Shown in pieces: positions 49,401-59,800 of a stretch of 64,000 bases of DNA. Under the pieces are notes generated by a model. The model was not told the DNA's origin. It did not search any database and saw only the letters and a program-made list of their open reading frames with translations. Source of the stretch: Triops longicaudatus (Eukaryota; Arthropoda; Branchiopoda; Notostraca; Triopsidae); the NCBI GenBank assembly GCA_022885665.1, contig JAGQDJ010000024.1, positions 186,001 to 250,000 of the forward strand. The letters are read 5' to 3'. How positions within the stretch are numbered: position 1 is the stretch's first letter; the number at the start of each line of letters is the position of its first letter. Position numbers and translations under genes: made by a program.

Positions 49401-52400
49401 TCAAAGAACTTTTCCTTCGGCATTAGGTTCTTTTCAATATCGTCGTAGGCGAACGATGGTTTCAAAAAAGGATGGCTGTGAACATGAAAACGTGAGAAAA
49501 ATATAGCTCCAAACTTGAGAAAAATATAAAATTGCAATACCCCACCTTTTTATAGCTTTTGAGGTGCTAAGTAACAAGGACTCATATAAGGGTCCATAAC
49601 CTTGTTATTATCAAGGCAACGACCGACGAAAACCAAACCAGGGGTAGAAAACCTTGGCGTCGGTCACTGCCATTAAGTTCCAAAGTTGAAACACCTAAAA
49701 ACTTCCTCCGCTCCGTTTTTTTTTATAACTTTATTTCTTGTAATTCAATAGAAAGCTATCAATCTGGTTTATTTTTTACAGGAAAATAAAGGATAACTAA
49801 TTTTGCTTCGAGTACTGCTAAAGTTGTTCCCAAAGTTTGCATGTCGTAAAGGATTCTACCAAACACATATCACATTTATGACAGATTGCGTGCCTTTTGC
49901 CCAAAGTGATATTAATAGAGAATTCAGTAGGGAAAACCAGTGTGCACTGAATTTTTCAAATATAGCTACTCACTGAGTGCAAAACTGGGAAAACTCAGTT
50001 TTTTAATCAGTGATTTGCTGTGTTTGAAAAACTCACTGCGCGCTAGTTTCCCAACTTAACTCGCTATTAATGTCACTTTGGGCAAAAGGCACGCAATCTA
50101 TCATAAATATGATGTGTTTGGTAGAATTCTTCAATTTCGCTGGTATGTTTAAAAGGTTGAAAGAGCTTGGCTATTCCCGTCTCTCTATAAGACCCCTAAA
50201 GAACAACGTTCTTGCTCTAGTTTTTAACCGAACTCCCTTATTAAGTCTAACGTCCTCGCTAGCATAGAGAGGTCATATTTGCATTCTACATTAGTAATTC
50301 TGTTCCACGCGTCGCCGAAAATCGCAATATCCCTTCCGAAACCTGTTTTAATATACCTGGCCAGGTTTCAGACATGTCAAAGGGCCAAGCCACTCCCCTT
50401 TAATAGTACTTTTGAATTCCCGTCTACACTAAAGCGCAACTTCCCTTTCGAAGGTGACCCTTCAAGTTCCATTAACGTCTTGGTTACGGCCTCCACTTGG
50501 GGAACGCCGTAAACAAGGAAAGTGAATGGAAAACCGCGTACTTCTAATTCAGTTTCTTTCCTTAGTTTATCCTGATCAATAAACCAGCTACGACAACAAG
50601 GTGTGAACAAGTCCCCTAGCTCGAACAAATCCAGAGATGTTCCGATGGTTGTGAAAACCACATTTTTCTCTCGTAAATTTTACTTGACAGGTTCAGGAAT
50701 TGCATTATTGCCCATGCTGCACTACGCATTGATAACCAGGCAACTTCCTTAATACACTAAAATGGATTTTGCGCTAAATGTGTAATAGCACAACTCTCCT
50801 TTCGGTGAAAATTTTTTCATAGGCCGCTTCGATGTTGAAATTTGTATCAAATAGGCGAACATCAGAGTAGCATTACGTCTTGATTAAGCGATAACAGTGT
50901 TCTTACGACATGAAATACATAGATTCAGGGCCTCTTTAGTTTGTCTTGACTTAATTTGCGCCCTTTGAGTTTGTTGCTTTGTAGCAACGAGGTCAAAAGT
51001 ACTGGATTTCCATCTCAAGGCTTTCTCCGACATAGGTTTTTTTCCATACTTTTTTTATTCGTACGTTTTTTGACCAATTCGCCAATCGTAGATTGCCTGT
51101 CCTTTTCTCCTTGTGGAATACTTTTCCCTCCTTGCGGGCATGATATTCCGGAAAACTGACGAAAAAAACGTATGTCGATGAGAGCCTTAAAGTGGAAGCG
51201 TGAAAAGTTACGAATATTTTTTGCCTTCTGGCTTGTTTATAAGACGCTATTTCCATGAATAGTGTTATACCTGTAAGAAATCCACAAAGGAAAAATTCCC
51301 ATTCCAAAAACACGACACTTATGTGAATAATTCGGAACATGCCTCTTTTCGTGAGTTTCTTTTATCACGCTTGAATCATGAGTTCCCACTTGTATTTTTT
51401 TAAAATATTATTTATTTTCATTTTTATTACTTTTTGTGTTGTTTTCTAGAATGGACATGAGAAAAACCCACTACCTATCTTGTAGTGACGATTTTATATA
51501 TTTTTTCGAACTCGGATTTATTCCAACTACATGGCATAGTTTCATTTAAACTATTTGGAAGTCTATTAGCTTGATAACGGATGAACATTTTGCATTTGGC
51601 CTACAAATACAGCACGGGTTTTTGTGATTTGGTGGGTGGGTACGCTAACAGGGTGACAAACACGTTCAAGGTTAGGTCAAGCTCACCTTGTACAGTCTTC
51701 CCACGTGTTTCGCTATCCTCCCCTCTCTGAGCGGAACTTGAGGAAGCTTGCACGCCTATTTACCCTTTTCTTCATCAATTATTAACTTATTCACCCCCAA
51801 GCAAATTCCTTCTACGCGCAACCTATTACTGTTTCTCGTCAAAACAGGTCAGCAATGGTTGCTGTTGGCACATCAACGTCCTTGACCTAACAACAACACC
51901 GAAACTACCGTAATGCGGCCTACCATGTGTATTTAGGACCGTCCCCCAGCGACATAAATACACAGTAAAGGGCCATTCCTGTTCCCGCAAGATTTAACTT
52001 GAGCCCAGGGTTGAAGGTTAACTAGCACTTCCCAAGTTATACTGGTAAAAACAACCCCTTATTCCTTCTCCCGCTGAACTAACAGAACTTGGGCCAAAGT
52101 TTCCGAACAGCTTCCGACAGCCCAAATTGGAACGCAGTTCTGCGAGTAATTTTAGGTTATTATAATGCTTGTCATGGTGCAATATATTTTTTTGGGCATC
52201 TATAGGGTATGACAAGCCGTATAATGTTCTCAGATGGAAATCGGCTATTTTAATTTCCAATTAATGACACGCATGCTGTATTGCAGGGGGGATAGCTACA
52301 ACGCAGCTCGTTTTATGTGTACACGTGAATAGCATAGGGATGCAGGTTTCCTTCCGGTTAAGACAGGGTGAAATGTGTTCCGAAAGCATCCCCCCCTTTG

Positions 52401-55400
52401 TCCCTTTTGTGCGCCAATGACGCTGCTCCTTTCTTGATCGATATTACACCCTCCGCCGTAGTAATATACGGCAACAAAGACAGCGGTGAAGTTCAGAGGG
52501 CGTTTCTTGCGGGAAGGGTGAGTGCCACGTGGAGGATTATATGGTAGCAATACATCGGTGGAGCGAAACTACCGGAACGCTCAAAAAGTGTACCAAAACC
52601 GAGAGGGGGGCTAAAAATGTGTCTAGGGACATCATTTCGCTTACTAAGGCTTAACCTCCATAGTTTAAGTAAGAGTATTTCAGTCGTACTGTGTCTTATC
52701 GCGGTATGTAACCGCCAGGGGTATTTCTAACGAGCGACACGAGGCTCACAAATTGAACCGAGGGTTGAGAAAGAGAGATACCCATTTATTTCAAGCTGGC
52801 TTGTTCTATACAACACCGAGGGTGACTCACATTGGAGTACAAAGTAAGAATAGTCAAATAAGGGGTGCGATATTTATGAGGTCGACAGGTCTCTTACGCA
52901 GTAGAGGGTAGGAAATTTTTTAAGGGTACACAGCCGACAGAGGGGGAATTGTGCAAGTTATGCGGAATTTCGTTCGCTCCTTGGCTTGGGGGGTGTTGCT
53001 TGTACTTTGAAAGGCCGACACGTGGAAGAGATGAGGTAAGAGTCAGTAGAAGAGAGAAATGGGAGCTCTTAACTGAAAACGAGAAACATCAAGATGAACA
53101 GCTTGCCTCCTTAGCCCATCAATTTGGCACGCAACATGCAACAGAGGCGGCAAAATAAAAAAAAAATGAAGACGAGTCTTACGCTAGTATGACGACGTAG
53201 GGTTGAAAACAGCACGAGGATTTTACGAGAGTCACCAAAACTAATGTTGCGTCCCACGGGAAACGTAAAATAGCTAATTTAGCCCTAAGAATGTGCACTA
53301 GCAGCTTTTCACTACCAACTTTTTATCTTAAAACACTCGAGTAGAAAGGAACTGCTTGGGGTTGTAGACGTGTGTGTTACATTTGCGGGTTGAGGAAGTG
53401 AAAGAGAGGCGAAACTTCCGCAACAGTTCCAACGTAGCCCGCGAATTAAGTTTCCGTGAATTCCTCCCGTCACGCTTAAACAGCCAACAGATATTTCTTC
53501 GCCAGCTCGAACTGAGACGAAAGACTTATCTACGCCCTACAGCCTACTCAAAATACCAATTGTGTTGAAACGTCAGAGCAGAGTAAGAGGCGTATTAGAC
53601 GCGAAAGAAATAATTTTTTAAAAAATCAGTACTGTGTTACCGAAGCAACCACGTTCCACCGCTGCGTTGTCCGGAGTTTAAGTTGCAAGTCCTTATGAGT
53701 GTATTCATTACGAAACTGTTCAAGCTCATTATTGTGCAACGTTCTTTGTATATATTAAAATGCGACTTACGAAATCACAAAAAGTTTTAAATTGAGAGTC
53801 GTTCTTCAACTAGTTCTTTCTGTGCAATAAAATATAGGAGTTATTTTTATGAGAGTGTGTGTGTTCTGAAGCTGTAATGTCGTCATTTGTTATATCTTCG
53901 CCAGTCTTTTGATACATACAAGGTAAATAGTATGATTAAAAGGTTAATGGACAAGTTAAATCAAAGCTACATAGATATTTCAACAGAAGCTTCCAGAAAA
54001 TAACTACGCGACAGTGAATATTCTACGTATGAGTTTGCGACAGAAATTTTCGACCGAAAACCCATTGGAGAGGAGCTTATGGCAAAAGCAAGACCATGTA
54101 AATCACCGATCCACTTTATTCAGTTCCAGATTCGTAAGGAACTAGGATATGGCAGGTCTTGACAGGCTCGGAAATAAGACTAAACAGGAACAGTATTCGA
54201 CCTTGTAATCCCAAGGACTTTTTGATAAGTTTAATATTGATGCATAAACGGCGCGATAGTCATTTAACGAGTATCAGCTACGGGACTTAAAACGCCCTGA
54301 TACCGAATAAAACATCTGTCTTATTAACGCCTGGCCTTGGAAATGAAAAGGAAAGTTACACAAGTATTGTAAAACTTGTCGTAAAACTCTGCTGCAATAG
54401 TGATGGCACAGTTAACCCATAAAAAGACGTGACATACGCGTAACTCTTCCTTACGAACACGCTGCCCTTTCCAATCTTCCTGTTTGCAACACGTAAAAAC
54501 CATCGACATTATTCGTTGCTGGGTTTGGCAAGCGGCACATCAAGTCCCTTATGCACAAAAAATGACCTTGACTTTGCTGACCCACTTGACTAATATTATC
54601 TTTCCCCACTGAGCTATGCCATCCATTAAAAACTAATAACAGCAACGACCAAAGACGGCTATTATCAAGAATACACGCAAATTTATAAATCTCTATCAAA
54701 TTTCTTAAATGCATAAAGCAGCAGGAATTGAAAAACCTAAACTTCCAGAACCTACTAAACATAGCCTACCTGCCGACAGAAGCGAAGACTTGCGTAATGA
54801 AAGCGAAGGCTGTGCAGTGCTAAGAAAAGATTTACTTATGCGAGGCTCTGACGTGAACGAGTTCTTCGGACGTCGGAAGCGTCGGCAGCGCGTCTAGCAC
54901 ATCAATGTGCCAGTCTGCCCTTGACCAACTTCATCCCGCCCTATTAGTTTATGTATATCGCCAAGCTACTGTACAATAGCTCGTGCGACCTTGAATATCG
55001 AGACAGCAGCTTTATACGTCTCACTTCCCTTTTGTGGCTAGAAGACAGAACGAATCCTACCGGGTTCGAAATATGTGACTTTCGAAGGATGTAACGCATA
55101 GCGGAAAGCGACAGTAAATGTCTTTTAGGTAAAATACGGCTTTCCATAAAGAGACAATATTTAGGCAGCCTGTGTAAGGCCACATCCAGCTGTAGCCTTA
55201 CGAAGCCTACACTTACTAAACCCGTGACTCAGGCGATTCTAGGCAACATGTGATCATCGATCCGACCGCCTGCGTGGTGGGGGGAGGCTCGCCTCTTTTC
55301 CACCAAAGTCCCTGGCATAGAGAACATTAGACCAAGGTCAGGTCCGACGTCACTTGTCTCCTCTCCACCCGAAAGGCAAAATTGGCGGTGATGGGGCTTC

Positions 55401-56849
55401 CGAGTCACCTTCTCCAACTTTTGACACTGTCATAACAGCTTCGGGAATATTTTAGCTTTAAAGGACGCGAATACGTCTTTTTTTCCCTTAAAACCACTTC
55501 CTTTTCATTGTGTGTCATGGCTAACTTGAAAAGACAGCGACACTTAAAAGTCTGCATATAACCTTACGGGGCAGTCGTGCCGTTTTACGCATGTAGGGTA
55601 AGGTAGAGTCAAATGGGCCCAAAAGAGACTTCCGATGTTCTTGACCCACTCTACTCCTTATACACTTAGACCCATATACACTTTGCTCAAGGTCTTTTTC
55701 TCCTTTTTCGTCTAGCAGGCAAGCGAAAGCTCGCTCGGAAAGATATACAAAATTCAAGGTAAGCCAGAGATGAACCCGGAATAGAATCAAGGTTATCAGG
55801 AAGGAGGTAATAATACCAACATTCCCGCCGCTTGACTTTGTCCTTCCGCCTATCTTGACTGGAACCTTCGAACTAGGCCAGGCCATGACGAAATTAACGT
55901 CCAGAAAGAGGAAAATGGAAGGAAACGCAAGTGGTGACTTACCAATTTCGGGGATGGAACTGGACGGTTCCTCTTGATCGTGGCGCTCGCCGCGAGCGGC
56001 TGGAGCTGAAGCTGCGGTATTTGATTTACGCACTCGGGTTGTGGTAGTCTTGGCGGCTGTAGGAGGACGGACATTGGTGACGGGCGTTGGTGGAGGCCCC
56101 ATATTCACAGAAGGAGATCGCATCGGTGTCGCGGGAGGACTCGGGCTTGAAGTCGTGGAGGACACGACAGGAACGGGCGAATTGGGAACCTTGAAAGTGG
56201 CAACTGGCGGGTTAACCACGGAACAGGAAATTGTACTGCTTGCACTGTTGGATGAGGCTTGCCAGATTTGGTAGTTATTGTGCGTGGTAGTATCGGCAGA
56301 AATACTGGGCCCGGTCATGATAATTGAAGCACGTTCGGTTGATACTACTGCGGGGAATCCGGACCGGTAGACTTCCTTGAACGGCTGTTTGCTTTCGTTT
56401 CCGCTTACAGGAGGAAGTGCAACCTCCTTGCCTAGGGCTTGATTTTCGAAGGCAGCTTCGAAGTGGGAGTGCTGGATCACCTGGATTCGGGGACACGTGA
56501 CAGTTGATGCCTCTTCTGCCAAGGTTCTCCCTTCGCTTGAATTACTTCGGACACGGAAAGATTCCGGTTCTTCAAATTCAGATTTGATGTTCAACGTCAC
56601 CAAAGAAGTCGAAGTTGTGAAGGTGTTCTCTGTTGCACTACATTCAACTCTGTCATCTAAAGCGTTAGGGATAGGGGCTATGTCCGACGCTGAGTCAGGT
56701 GGCAAAACTTCCATGCGGGTTGATGAGGCTTCCTGCAACGCCGAATTCTCATCTAATTGACAAACTCTAACTGACTCTTCATTAAGGTCTTCTTGTCGTA
56801 AAGGGTTTCCAGTACTATCAGCCTCTTCACTCTTGAGTACTGTGGCCAT
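28433..56849 (-). CDS. E75: Ecdysone-induced nuclear receptor E75 (NR1D family), full-length isoform from the distal first exon
   Basis: Heme-binding nuclear receptor of the ecdysone cascade, homolog of vertebrate Rev-erb. Exons of this isoform: 55943-56849, 36832-36920, 33815-33959, 31585-31823, 30265-30483, 30027-30201 and 28433-29961; 1100 residues in phase. The first exon supplies a 302-residue Ser/Thr/Pro-rich A/B region starting MATVLKSEEADS. Zinc finger 1 (CRVCGDKASGFHYGVHSCEG) and finger 2 (SILRINRNRCQYCRLKKC) lie on separate exons with P-box CEGCKGFF. The hinge reads AVRFGRVPKREKAKIL. The ligand-binding domain includes QDFSERFSPAIRGVVEFAKR, LLTQDDQVTLLKAGVFEVL and NARFLMDSMFDFAERLN. 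The last exon encodes a roughly 430-residue low-complexity F domain with His, Ala and Ser/Pro runs. It ends with PLNLSLK, a CtBP-type PxDLS-like motif. The introns separating the first coding exons are very long (19 kb). Confidence 0.95.
31900..32029 (-). CDS. E75: E75 alternative first exon, predicted isoform lacking the DNA-binding domain (proximal)
   Basis: ATG at 32029 opens MESDDKLRPQVYERQLRL, 43 codons ending in phase 1 at the donor CAAT|GTAGGC. It would splice over a 76-bp intron (31824-31899) to the hinge exon at 31823, giving Ser-VRFGRVPKREKAK. Both zinc fingers would be absent; predicted protein 763 residues. The frame is open upstream to a stop with no earlier ATG. Support: exact phase fit, typical intron length and codon-like sequence. 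Weakness: the donor is mediocre and no promoter was identified. This could instead be a cryptic frame, so RNA evidence is essential. Confidence 0.5.
32842..33019 (-). CDS. E75: E75 alternative first exon, predicted isoform lacking the DNA-binding domain (distal)
   Basis: ATG at 33019 opens MGIRDYCPFENIDLCQ, 59 codons ending TQS G in phase 1 at the donor TCAG|GTAAAT. Spliced to the hinge exon at 31823 it gives QSAVRFGRVPKREK, a 779-residue receptor with a ligand-binding domain but no zinc fingers. It lies between the exon for finger 2 (33815-33959) and the hinge exon, exactly where a first exon bypassing the DNA-binding domain should be. DBD-truncated E75 isoforms are known in insects, such as fly E75B with one finger. 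The donor is good and the frame has protein-like composition. Confidence 0.6.
36921..43489. other. E75 intron interval between zinc-finger-1 exon and the 43.5-kb first exon
   Basis: About 6.6 kb with no exon that I can firmly support. It contains the GC-rich patch at 38.1-38.7 kb with a strong hairpin, a possible 10-codon first exon at 40958-40987 (see findings) and a C11 run at 43029-43039. Other open frames are short and uninformative. Confidence 0.5.
38180..38249 (+). other. GC-rich extended hairpin in an E75 intron
   Basis: CCTCCGT (38201-38207) pairs perfectly with ACGGAGG (38217-38223) around a 9-nt loop. Outside it, GGCTTGG...GGGG pairs with CCCC...AAGCC, and gcccc pairs partly with gaggg farther out. 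The total is a stem of about 28 pairs with small bulges over 70 nt. The surrounding 38.1-38.7 kb is clearly richer in G+C than the flanking intron. A pre-miRNA-like RNA, a mobile-element end or a degenerate gene fragment are all possible. Confidence 0.4.
43490..43790 (-). CDS. E75: E75 alternative first exon (two-finger isoform, acidic/serine A/B region)
   Basis: ATG at 43790 starts MVETELRLVSEFQEIRL, 100 codons ending NSLVA G in phase 1 at the donor GCAG|GTAAAT. Joined to the zinc-finger-1 exon at 36920 (AA TTC GAC...) it completes a Glu codon and gives LVA-EFDGTTVLCRVCG, a predicted 898-residue receptor. The region is acidic and serine-rich, like other nuclear-receptor A/B domains. A possible acceptor TTATTCAG directly before the ATG suggests a further 5' UTR exon. 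Same phase and same target exon as the 46.4-kb and 55.9-kb first exons. Confidence 0.72.
43791..46418. other. E75 intron interval between two alternative first exons
   Basis: About 2.6 kb. It should include the promoter of the 43.8-kb first exon. A GC-rich patch around 45.69-45.85 kb contains small dyads, the clearest being cttacgc (45757-45763) with gcgtaag (45783-45789). No other feature is recognised. Confidence 0.5.
46419..46587 (-). CDS. E75: E75 alternative first exon (two-finger isoform, short A/B region)
   Basis: ATG at 46587 starts MLILAQPTKVPDIMIISEL, 56 codons ending DRVMA G in phase 1 at the donor GCCG|GTAAAC. Joined to 36920 it gives VMA-EFDGTTVLCRVCG and a predicted 854-residue receptor. 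The frame continues upstream without an in-frame ATG, so this is the first possible start. The segment contains SLDSCSEDGDSQLL, an acidic patch resembling activation regions. Three independent frames in the E75 5' region all end in phase 1 at good donors, which supports them together. Confidence 0.7.
47193..47209. repeat. Poly(A) run, 17 bp
   Basis: A homopolymer in the large E75 intron, upstream of the 46.4-kb first exon. No target-site duplication or element body was recognised beside it. Confidence 0.85.
49851..50129. mobile_element. 279-bp foldback / MITE-like inverted repeat
   Basis: The left arm starts ggattctaccaaacacat (49851) and the right arm ends atgtgtttggtagaattc (50129). The arms are reverse complements over about 135 nt each. 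Examples are gattgcgtgccttttgccca against tgggcaaaaggcacgcaatc, both perfect. Divergence rises toward the centre, where aaaactg (49981-49987) faces cagtttt (49996-50002) around an 8-nt loop. The element has no coding capacity. This fits a miniature inverted-repeat or foldback transposon. I see no convincing target-site duplication, so exact ends are uncertain by a few bases. It sits in the largest E75 intron, between alternative first exons. Confidence 0.8.
55943..56849 (-). CDS. E75: E75 distal first coding exon (long A/B domain)
   Basis: This 907-bp exon encodes 302 residues from ATG 56849 to a phase-1 donor ATTG|GTAAGT. Completing the codon with AA from the zinc-finger-1 exon at 36920 gives SSSIPEI-EFDGTTVLC. 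Composition is rich in Ser, Thr, Pro and Val, with stretches such as PVVSSTTSSPSPPATPMRSP, as expected for a disordered transactivation region. The open frame runs past the donor to 55521 but the residues there look intronic, and the donor is the strongest of the five first exons. It is listed separately because it defines one of several isoforms. Confidence 0.85.
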
Positions 56850-59800
56850 GTTTTTAAAGTTTTAAATCCTTACTTAAAGGAATTGAAAGGTGTAATTAAC
56901 TTTCTTTAATGTCTTGTGAAGAAAGGATTTATCTTTGCCGTCTTCTGCAGTAGTTAGTCAGGCTTTCACTGATTTTGTCTTCTTATCTTTGCCACAAAAA
57001 ATGATACAGAACGTAAACTCCGGCGCTTTCAAGGTCACTCAATAAAATTCCACCAGCTTCTAACAACAATCTCTTCTCAAAAGCACAGCAAGCACGGGTC
57101 TTCTACAATCATCTTTAATTATAGAAAGACTGAGATTAAAGTCACAAGACATTCACATCTACACACCAAGTTTTTGGCAAACTTGTAAAGTTTCAGTCTC
57201 GTCAAACTTTCATTTCGTTCCCGCAAGTATGGCTAGTGCAGGCTTGCACGCTGTATGTCAACCTCAGCAAACATGAACGTGTTTTTCGCTTTACAAACAT
57301 GCAAGAAACTTGCATATAAATTAATTGTACTTCACAGTCATGAATGTGACAACAGTTCACTCTCTGGTTCACTTAGCTTTGGTCCACTTTCAGCTTTCAA
57401 CGTTCCAAAAATAAGGGAAGTTGACTAGTGTTACACTGTCCCAGGACTTCACTTGAAATAGTTTCGCGAATAAGAACACAGTCGTGGAACGAACGAGCTA
57501 AATCAACGCGGACACCGGTCGGTTTCGCCGTGTTATGTGGTACAGAGTCCCCGTGAGCCTTACCTCTTCTCTCGGCGCCGCCAAGCTCTACGAACCATGC
57601 ACGGGCACTCTCCCTCTCGGAGACCTTGACTTGAAAAGTTGCCCGCCCACTTTGCTAGGCTTCAGGTTTTACACACTGCATTGTAACGTGGAGAAGATCC
57701 TGCACTTAACCTAATTTAACGGCTTTTCGAACCAACATACTAATCATGCTCTTAAACACGCACGTCACCCAAGCGTTTGTCTCGGAAAAACAAAATAACA
57801 AAAATATCTCAAGACAACAGCAAACGACATTCACATGCTCAACGAGCTACACACTTTCGAGCACTACTGTTAGGTTGACGCCAACAGACGTCGACGTCGT
57901 CATGCGGCCGATCTGCTTCTGCTCGCTCTTTCTCCCCTCGTACTCTAGGTCAACCCCCCTTAATTTTAACCCCTGCTCTCCGAGCCCTTCTATATTCCGT
58001 CACTCTTTCGCTCCACACCGTCTATATACGTAGGGTAGTTCGCCTCAGTACTAGCACTTTTGTTCGTTTGACCCTCATAGTTTCCCCTGTCTTCTCTTTT
58101 AATCTCATTCTTCGATGCAATTCCGGTTCATGCCACGTCCTCGCCATGCCGTGCCAGTGATTACGCTTACCGTGGTTGGGGTTGGAACACATATTTATGC
58201 ATTCATGACGTGAGCCATAGGGCTCGCTGTGAAGCGAAAAAAGGAAGAAGGGGAGAATATTTGATGGGCTTTCTATTGTTCTGTAAAAAAAATATATGCT
58301 AATTTCTCTTTTCCTGTTACGATAGTGTCCAGTACTCTTAAATCGACAAATACACCACTATTCGCATATTAAAAAAAATAAATAAACGTGCAATATGACC
58401 AAGTCTGCGAAATGTATTTCCTGGTTTTCTTTATCGAAAGGGAAACTAACTCCGTATTACCGCACGCACACCTCCAATGGCTTTTCAAGGAAGGTTCCCT
58501 TCAGACCTGTATCTGAAAGCCCTAGACCTACTAACCTTCACCTCTATCTGGGTTACGCGCGACCCGAAGTGGGTCACTGTCGTCCGCTGACGAAGCCCCG
58601 TCCCACTACGCTGCCAGCTGTTTGCGCGGCAAAAGCAAACGCCACCCAGCCGGGACGCAAATAGCTAAAAGCCAACTTGTCCCAACCACAGCGTTGCCGT
58701 TTGCTGTTAAACTGAACTTCAGGTCATGTGAAAGCAGAAAGAAACTAAAAAACTCCCCAGGAACGAAAAAGGAGTTCCAAGAAGACACACACAAAAAAAA
58801 AACATAATATACCCTATTCTAGCCTAAGTAATCTAAATAAGACAGACTACAAGTAAAAAAAAATAAATAAATAAAATGCCTTCAACCAACACACAAAAAT
58901 GAGGAAAGCGACCTGCACGGATAATCTCATTCGTACTTCCTACCACTTGCGCATCCTGGGGGAGGGATTGGGGGTTTTAACACCCCCCGAAATGTTAATT
59001 TTATAATGGTGAGCATAGGCGACTACCAAGTGTCCCAAAAAATTGGATATGGAAAACACCTCCCGAAACTTCCTAACACCCCTCGAACCAAAATCCTGGG
59101 TACACACTGCTTCCTACTACCTAGACGACAGTGCTTTAGTTGAGCAATAAAAGGATGGCAACTGAGAAAAGACTAGCTTGGTGAAAAGCCAATTAATCCT
59201 AGCACCCCCTCCCCCATAAAGCTTACATTAATTAGCACCTTGTTTTTTAACAAGTGGCAACTCTGCAAAAACTTTCCCATAATATTTTTCCCATACTGGT
59301 TAGAACAGGTTGGGTTTTGGCTATATGCAGCCCGGACTAGAACAAGGCAGCGGCGTCTAAAGGGAAAGAACGTGAAACGGAATATCAAACGAGAAGCTTC
59401 CCTAGCTTTGTAGGTTAACCTTGGTATGGAAAAGTTGGGGAGCAATGGTATCCACTTTCACTGTCCTTCCTGGTACCATGTTCTACCTTTTCGAAGGTCT
59501 ACATTCAGGCGGAAGTGTGGACTGGAAGAGGGGGGTGGTTTTCCTGGCCAGTGAACGCAAGAAGGAAGGAAAAAAAGGGTCCATAGCTTAAAAAGAGAGG
59601 GAACGTGGACCATTTAAGGCTGAATGTAGGTTAACGCGTATAAAACATACCATGGGCAGATGTTGTACGTAACCTACTGTAAAACTGTCCCTGAACACAG
59701 TAGCCTACTGTATTTGGGTATACTTTCCCAGGTGTGGGCTTATCTCCCCCAAATATATGTAATGTATTGCACGTGGAACCCCTTATCTATCCGTGGACAA

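Larger units (their letters stand above)
46588..55942. other. E75 distal intron interval
   Basis: About 9.4 kb between the 46.4-kb and 55.9-kb first exons. It holds the foldback element at 49851-50129, an adjacent minus-strand open frame at 50377-50661 and an inverted nuclear-receptor half-site pair at 51674-51688. It probably carries regulatory DNA for alternative promoters. No further gene is supported. Confidence 0.5.

Noticed and set aside
55521..55942. Extension of the distal E75 exon to the stop at 55521
   Set aside because: A consensus donor at 55943 in the right phase joins the zinc-finger exon; the remaining frame has intron-like, non-conserved residues.
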